A stretch of 64,000 nt of DNA from contig NZ_FNTX01000001.1 of the NCBI RefSeq assembly GCF_900105765.1, positions 1,584,387 to 1,648,386 on the forward strand, in the 5' to 3' direction. Positions 60,019 to 64,000 of the stretch are shown piece after piece. Positions within the stretch are counted from its first letter, which is position 1. Every line of letters starts with the position of its first letter. The notes beneath the pieces are model-generated. The model had not been told where the DNA came from. It ran no database searches and saw only the letters and a list, made by a program, of their open reading frames with translations. The translations under genes were made by a program, and so were the position numbers. The stretch is from Ruania alba. GTDB lineage: Bacteria; Actinomycetota; Actinomycetes; Actinomycetales; Beutenbergiaceae.

Positions 60019-60750
60019 TCAGTCCTCGGTCTCCACAGGGCTGGCGTGCTCAGGTTCCGGGGCTTCCCGGACAGCCGTGATCTGGACAAGGTCCCGTTCG
60101 GACATCGTGATGGTTGCCCCGGCATTGCGCATCCTGGCGAAGGCACCGCCCGGGATATCCAGGGCGACGGTGATGGTGGCGCCGTTGCCGATCGCGCGCC
60201 ACTCGTACGGCGCTTCGATCAACCTGCCATTCACGGTCACACCGTCCACCGTGTTCACGAAGTCTGACGACGCCGTCAGGCGCTCACCCGACACTGCCAC
60301 GGCCTCTGCGCCGGCATTGCGCAGCTCCTGGAGCATGTGCACCATCAACTCTGCGGTGACCGAACCCTCCGGGTCCTCGATCTCGACCACCACGCCGGGG
60401 CCCTCGACCGGCACGGTCCCGGCCAGGATGCCCAGTAGGTCCGCCACATCTTCCTGCACGGCGCGCGCATCAGATCCGGAGAGCAGACCATCACGGTTCC
60501 GGGCGAGCTGCTCCGACTCCTCGGTAAGTTGCTCATTGCGCTGGGTCACTTCGTCGAGCAAGCGCACCAGGTCGTCCTGACGCAGGCCGTTGAACTGATC
60601 GTCCTGCGTCTGCCGGACCTGGGCAACGATCGCGAACCCGAGCAGCACACACATCGCCGCGATCAGCAGACGCGCACGCAGCGTGTAGCCCCGTCGGCCT
60701 GAATCCGACAGGGTGACCTTCTCGGCTCGGTGCGGGTGCGGTTCCTTCAT
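60019..60750 (-). CDS. DUF881 protein (second copy)
   Basis: A 243-residue protein: a short cytoplasmic N-terminus, one membrane helix (LLIAAMCVLLGFAIVAQVR), a coiled-coil (DDLVRLLDEVTQRNEQLTEE) and a globular DUF881 domain with VEGPGVVVEIEDPEG and AEAVAVSGERLTASS. Orthologous in position to Rv1825. Function is unknown; DUF881 proteins are found beside DUF1290. ATG 60750 is chosen instead of the frame start at 60795. Confidence 0.8.
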   Translation of the reverse strand: MKEPHPHRAEKVTLSDSGRRGYTLRARLLIAAMCVLLGFAIVAQVRQTQDDQFNGLRQDDLVRLLDEVTQRNEQLTEESEQLARNRDGLLSGSDARAVQEDVADLLGILAGTVPVEGPGVVVEIEDPEGSVTAELMVHMLQELRNAGAEAVAVSGERLTASSDFVNTVDGVTVNGRLIEAPYEWRAIGNGATITVALDIPGGAFARMRNAGATITMSERDLVQITAVREAPEPEHASPVETED

Positions 60751-60843
60751 GGGTTCACGCTCCACCACACCTGAATGAACACTGCGGTGCCTCACTCCGG
60801 CACACCTCGTGCCTCGGCGTTCCTACGCGGGGGCTCCTCATGC

Positions 60844-61176
60844 TCATGCCTTGAACACGTGGCGGCGGATCGATGCGGCGTTGGAGAAGATGCGGATCCC
60901 GAGAACCACCACGACCGCGGTACTCATCTGTGAGCCGACGCCGAGCTGGTCGCCGAGAAAGACGAGTACAGCGGCAATGACCACGTTGAACAGGAACGAG
61001 GTGACGAACACTCGCTCATCGAAGACGTCTTCCAGACGCGCGCGTACCGCTCCGAACAGCGCGTCCAGGGCGGCCACCACGGCGATCGGTAGATACGGCT
61101 GCAGCTCCACCGGAACCGACGGCTGCAGAATGAGCCCGAGCACCACACCTACGACGAGGCCAGCCACCGCGATCAT
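60844..61176 (-). CDS. Small basic membrane protein, DUF1290 family
   Basis: A 110-residue integral membrane protein with about three helices (IAVAGLVVGVVLGLILQPSV; IAVVAALDALFGAVRARL; VVIAAVLVFLGDQLGV), ending RIFSNAASIRRHVFKA. Matches DUF1290 (Sbp) over its length and sits between two DUF881 genes, as Rv1824 does. Function unknown. Confidence 0.85.
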   Translation of the reverse strand: MIAVAGLVVGVVLGLILQPSVPVELQPYLPIAVVAALDALFGAVRARLEDVFDERVFVTSFLFNVVIAAVLVFLGDQLGVGSQMSTAVVVVLGIRIFSNAASIRRHVFKA

Positions 61177-61240
61177 CGCGCCCTCCCTTCGCCGTCAGGC
61201 CTCAGTCTGGCACGGGCGTGGCAGGTGCTGACGCTCCTTC

Positions 61241-62110
61241 TCATGACGATTCCGTCACAAGCTCGGGTGCGCCAGCTGTGCCCGCCGGGAGCACAAGATC
61301 ATCGGACGTCTCGATCGTGGATGAGATCGAGAACTGGGCGGCGAGCAGGTTCAGCCAGGCCGATGCCTGGGTGCGGGCGAACTCGGTGCGCAGGCCGTCC
61401 GGATCGCCAATCACCTCGATCGCATAGGGTGAGACCAGCGGCTGCAGGTCCACCAGGACGGCGTCGCCCGCGGTGCGGATGGCGGTCTGCCCGGTGAGGC
61501 GGTGCCCGTTCACCGCGATCGCCTCTGCGCCCGCCGCCCAGAGGCCGTTGACCACGAGCTGCAGATCCTGGTCCTGCACGCGCTGGAAATCCGTACCCGG
61601 TTCCCCGCTGCGAGCTCTGACCGAATCCTCGAGGGTGACCACCACGCCGGGGCCCTGCACAGCCGTGGCGCCCGCCCATAAACCCAGTCGGGCTGACTCG
61701 GCGAGCAGCGCGCTCGCCTCCTCGTCGAGCGCCTCCTCCTGGAGCGAGGTGATCTCTTGGCGCAATGCTTCGTTCTCGGCCGCCAGACGTTCACCCACCA
61801 CGGTCCGATCCCGGATCTCCGTGACGAGCACGTCCGAGGCGTTCTCCACCCCGACCGGTGCACGAAGCTCGCGGGCGGCCCAGACGGCCGTCAGACCGAG
61901 CAGTACCGCGAGCAGGAAGGTGAGCGCGCGTCGGAACGGCGTCTGCGGTGCTGCCGTTCCCCGCCGGCGTGCGTCGCTCGCTGCGGCATAGCCGAGATCC
62001 AACGGGCGCTCCATCACCTCGTTCAGCAGCGTCATCGACGCGTCCGGTCGGCGCCCAGCACCGGTGCCGGGACGAGCGGTGCTGCCGCGTGGAGTCGGGT
62101 AGCGGGTCAT
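61241..62110 (-). CDS. DUF881 protein (first copy)
   Basis: A 289-residue protein: ~75-residue N-terminus, one membrane helix (ALTFLLAVLLGLTAVWAAR), a coiled-coil (RLAAENEALRQEITSLQEE) and a DUF881 domain (VQGPGVVVTLEDSVRARSGE; GAEAIAVNGHRLTGQTAIRT). It parallels Rv1823. It overlaps the phosphatidyltransferase gene by ATGA (62107-62110). The two DUF881 copies share the GPGVVV motif. Confidence 0.82.
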   Translation of the reverse strand: MTRYPTPRGSTARPGTGAGRRPDASMTLLNEVMERPLDLGYAAASDARRRGTAAPQTPFRRALTFLLAVLLGLTAVWAARELRAPVGVENASDVLVTEIRDRTVVGERLAAENEALRQEITSLQEEALDEEASALLAESARLGLWAGATAVQGPGVVVTLEDSVRARSGEPGTDFQRVQDQDLQLVVNGLWAAGAEAIAVNGHRLTGQTAIRTAGDAVLVDLQPLVSPYAIEVIGDPDGLRTEFARTQASAWLNLLAAQFSISSTIETSDDLVLPAGTAGAPELVTESS

Positions 62111-62727
62111 GTCGGCTGCACCCGACCCGTCACAATTTCTCGGAACTGGTTGAGATAGAGCAGACCGGCGGCCCAGTACAGGAACACGCCCCACAAGGCA
62201 GCAGCCCAGCCGATCACCCAGGCGACCTCGCCCCACAGACCGGACAGGTGGGAGAGCAGCAGCAAGGGGAAGGCGTACATCAGCGCAAAGGTGCCCGCCT
62301 TCCCCGCCACATGTACAGGGAACCCGGGATACCCGCGACGTGCCATCGCCGGTAGGCACAGTCCGACCGCGATCTCACGGGCGAGCAGCACCACCACCAG
62401 CCACCACGGAATGATCTGCTGCACCGCCAGTCCCACGATGGTCACGAGAATGAACAGCCGGTCGGCGGACGGGTCGAGGAACCGACCCAGGCGGGACGTC
62501 TGGTTGAACCGCCGGGCGATCACTCCATCGAGCCAGTCGCTGAATCCAGCACCGACGAGCACCACGAAGGCCGCCACCAGGTGGCCCGTCAGGATCAGAC
62601 CACCGACCACCGGGACCAGCAGGAGCCGAGCCAACGAGATGATGTTCGGCACGGTGAAGATCCGGTCGCTGAAGACCGGCTCTGACGGCCTCGACTCGCC
62701 GTCGCTCTCCCCGGAGGTACTGCCCAC
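62107..62727 (-). CDS. CDP-alcohol phosphatidyltransferase family protein (PgsA2-like)
   Basis: A 206-residue membrane enzyme with the CDP-alcohol signature DWLDGVIARRFNQTSRLGRF followed by LDPSADRLF (D-x2-D-G-x2-A-R-x8-G-x3-D-x3-D). Several hydrophobic helices follow. It is in the position of Rv1822 (pgsA2) and may make a phosphatidylglycerol- or cardiolipin-type lipid; substrate unverified. GTG 62727 is chosen; the frame extends much farther upstream over non-coding sequence. Confidence 0.86.
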   Translation of the reverse strand: MGSTSGESDGESRPSEPVFSDRIFTVPNIISLARLLLVPVVGGLILTGHLVAAFVVLVGAGFSDWLDGVIARRFNQTSRLGRFLDPSADRLFILVTIVGLAVQQIIPWWLVVVLLAREIAVGLCLPAMARRGYPGFPVHVAGKAGTFALMYAFPLLLLSHLSGLWGEVAWVIGWAAALWGVFLYWAAGLLYLNQFREIVTGRVQPT

Positions 62728-62796
62728 ACCCCGGACTCTATGTGATCGGACACCCCTCATCTGCGTGGACGCCGGGCAATCTGGAAGACTGGGGTC

Positions 62797-63120
62797 ATGC
62801 TGCTCGCCTTCTCGGTCGCACCCCTCGGTACGGGCGAGTCTGTCACTGACGCTGTCGCCGACGCTGTGGCGGTGGTGCGCGCCAGCGGGTTGCCGCACCG
62901 GACTGACGCGATGTTCACCACGATCGAAGGTGAGTGGGACGAGATCTTCGACGTGGTCCGCCGTGCCACTGACGCCGTGGCTGCACATGGGCACCGCGTC
63001 TCGCTGGTGATGAAGGCAGACATCCGCCCTGGCCGCACCGACGAGCTCGACGGCAAGGTGACCCGGCTCGAGGAGGAGCTGACCCGCCGGTCAGATCCCG
63101 CCGAGCCCGCCGACGGCTGA
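62797..63120 (+). CDS. Thiamine-binding protein, MTH1187/YkoF family
   Basis: A 107-residue protein with a ferredoxin-like fold: MLLAFSVAPLGTGESVTDAV, YTxAMFTTIEG-like ASGLPHRTDAMFTTIEGEW, and HRVSLVMKADIRPGR. Members bind thiamine or hydroxymethylpyrimidine. Not linked to a thiamine gene here. A DUF4126 gene follows 3 bases downstream. Confidence 0.82.
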   Translation: MLLAFSVAPLGTGESVTDAVADAVAVVRASGLPHRTDAMFTTIEGEWDEIFDVVRRATDAVAAHGHRVSLVMKADIRPGRTDELDGKVTRLEEELTRRSDPAEPADG

Positions 63121-63123
63121 CCG

Positions 63124-63711
63124 GTGGAGCTGCTCACGGGGAGTGGACTCGCCCTCTCGGCGGGGCTGAACGCTTATGTGCCGATGCTGGTGATGGGGCT
63201 TCTCGCCCGTTTCACCACCCTCGTCACGCTCCCACCCAGTTGGGTGTGGCTCACCAACGACTGGGTGCTCATCGTGCTCGCCGTTCTGCTCGTCATCGAA
63301 GTGGTGGCGGACAAGGTACCGGCCGTGGACCACGTGAACGACATCCTGCAGACGCTCGTGCGTCCCACAGCCGGTGGCATCGTGTTCGCGGCTGGCTCGG
63401 GCGCCGTCACGCCGGCCACCACCGACCCGGGTGAGTTCTTCACCAGCGCCGCCATGGTGCCGTTCGTCTGCGGCGCGATCCTGGCCTTGCTCACCCACCT
63501 CGGAAAGGCGGGGGTTCGCGCAGGGGTGAACCTCTCCACGGCCGGCGTGGGTGCACCGGTGGCCTCGACCGTGGAGGACATCTCCGCCGTCGCCCTCACG
63601 GCGCTCGCCCTGGTGCTTCCGGTGCTGGTGCTGGTCTTCGTCGCGGCCGCCGTGGTGGTGGTGATCCAGATGCGGCGCAAGCGGCTGCGACGCCATAGGT
63701 TGGTCTCATGA
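63124..63711 (+). CDS. DUF4126 membrane protein
   Basis: A 195-residue protein with roughly four to five helices (GSGLALSAGLNAYVPMLVMG; VLIVLAVLLVIEVVADKVPA; LALVLPVLVLVFVAAAVVVV). It matches DUF4126. ATGA overlap with the next gene (63708-63711). Function unknown. Confidence 0.82.
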   Translation: MELLTGSGLALSAGLNAYVPMLVMGLLARFTTLVTLPPSWVWLTNDWVLIVLAVLLVIEVVADKVPAVDHVNDILQTLVRPTAGGIVFAAGSGAVTPATTDPGEFFTSAAMVPFVCGAILALLTHLGKAGVRAGVNLSTAGVGAPVASTVEDISAVALTALALVLPVLVLVFVAAAVVVVIQMRRKRLRRHRLVS

Positions 63712-64000
63712 AGTTCGGACTCTTCGTGCCCCAAGGATGGCGCTACGACCTGGTCGGGATCTCTCCCGCAGACCAGTGGGAGGCGATGAACGGGATCGCC
63801 CAGCATGTCGACGACGGGCCGTGGGACTCGATGTGGGTCTACGACCATTTCCACACCACCCCGGTGCCGAGCGCGGAGGCGACGCACGAGGCATGGACGC
63901 TGATGGCGGCGTTCGCGGCCTCCACAAGGCGCATCAAGCTGGGCCAGATGTGCACGTGCATGGCGTATCGCAACCCGGCCTATCTCGCCAAGGTGGCCGC
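63708..64000 (+). CDS. Luciferase-like (LLM) class F420-dependent oxidoreductase, N-terminal part
   Basis: The first 97 codons are present: MKFGLFVPQGWRYDLVGISP, then WDSMWVYDHFHTTPVP and AFAASTRRIKLGQMCTCMAY, typical of flavin- or F420-dependent luciferase-like oxidoreductases. The ATG overlaps the DUF4126 stop (ATGA). The C-terminal part lies beyond the window. Confidence 0.85.
   Translation, partial: MKFGLFVPQGWRYDLVGISPADQWEAMNGIAQHVDDGPWDSMWVYDHFHTTPVPSAEATHEAWTLMAAFAASTRRIKLGQMCTCMAYRNPAYLAKVA

Noticed and set aside
1-64000. CRISPR arrays, tRNA/rRNA genes, transposases, prophage
   Set aside because: No regularly spaced repeats, no tRNA-like or rRNA sequence, no transposase or phage proteins were seen; the DUF222-HNH protein is the only mobile-type candidate.

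Overview
High-GC actinobacterial DNA (about 70% G+C by eye), most likely a Micrococcales chromosome (Ruania/Beutenbergia-like; this placement is inference). Supporting signs are tatA-tatC followed by a lipid kinase and a HelY-type helicase, RbpA, an Lnt/polyprenol-phosphate-mannose synthase pair, a GarA/MerR/DUF151 cluster, many GTG starts, ATGA/GTGA stop-start couplings and several probably leaderless promoters. I saw no rRNA, tRNA, CRISPR array, insertion sequence or origin.

Layout. 1-8.9 kb is core: tatA end, a frameshifted tatC, lipid kinase, helY, a DeoR regulator, lnt, ppm1, rbpA. 9-11.6 kb has small enzymes (aldo-keto reductase, PrmC-like methyltransferase, VOC protein, YnfA). 11.7-20.8 kb is a polysaccharide-utilisation locus: a PL8 lyase, an ABC importer and a ROK repressor on the minus strand, divergent from a sulfatase and an AraC regulator, with a perfect 19-bp palindrome between the two arms. 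21-40.7 kb is a patchwork of stress/detoxification-type and accessory genes: VOC, DinB, WYL, ArsR, GNAT, phosphotransferases, a UvrA-like ABC protein, two ECF sigma cassettes, a Cys-rich metallothionein-like ORF, a hydrolase remnant and a DUF222-HNH protein. 41-46.4 kb is a second ABC importer with a sulfamidase-like sulfatase and a LysR regulator.

46.5-55.2 kb carries envelope signalling: a membrane protein with a NarL-type two-component system, a lipoprotein, a SipW/TasA-like pair in which the signal peptidase is fused to what looks like its own secreted substrate (LamG domain), and an OmpR-type two-component system. 55.2-57.2 kb has a DinB protein, YciO and a methyltransferase. 57.2-62.7 kb is a conserved actinobacterial block (CDP-alcohol phosphatidyltransferase, DUF881, DUF1290, DUF881, FHA, MerR, DUF151, MerR) matching the mycobacterial Rv1822-Rv1830 order but without gcvH. 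The window closes with a thiamine-binding protein, a DUF4126 protein and the start of a luciferase-like oxidoreductase.

How the parts fit. The two sulfatase/ABC loci look like complementary tools for scavenging sulfated glycans: PL8 cleaves uronic-acid-containing chains, sulfatases desulfate, importers take up fragments. Neither importer has an ATPase and no formylglycine-generating enzyme is present, so both must come from elsewhere. The most unusual item is the signal peptidase-substrate fusion at 51391-53076. The most practical warning is a one-base deletion in tatC (a second, less certain one is possible in the metallothionein-like ORF), which may be sequencing error.
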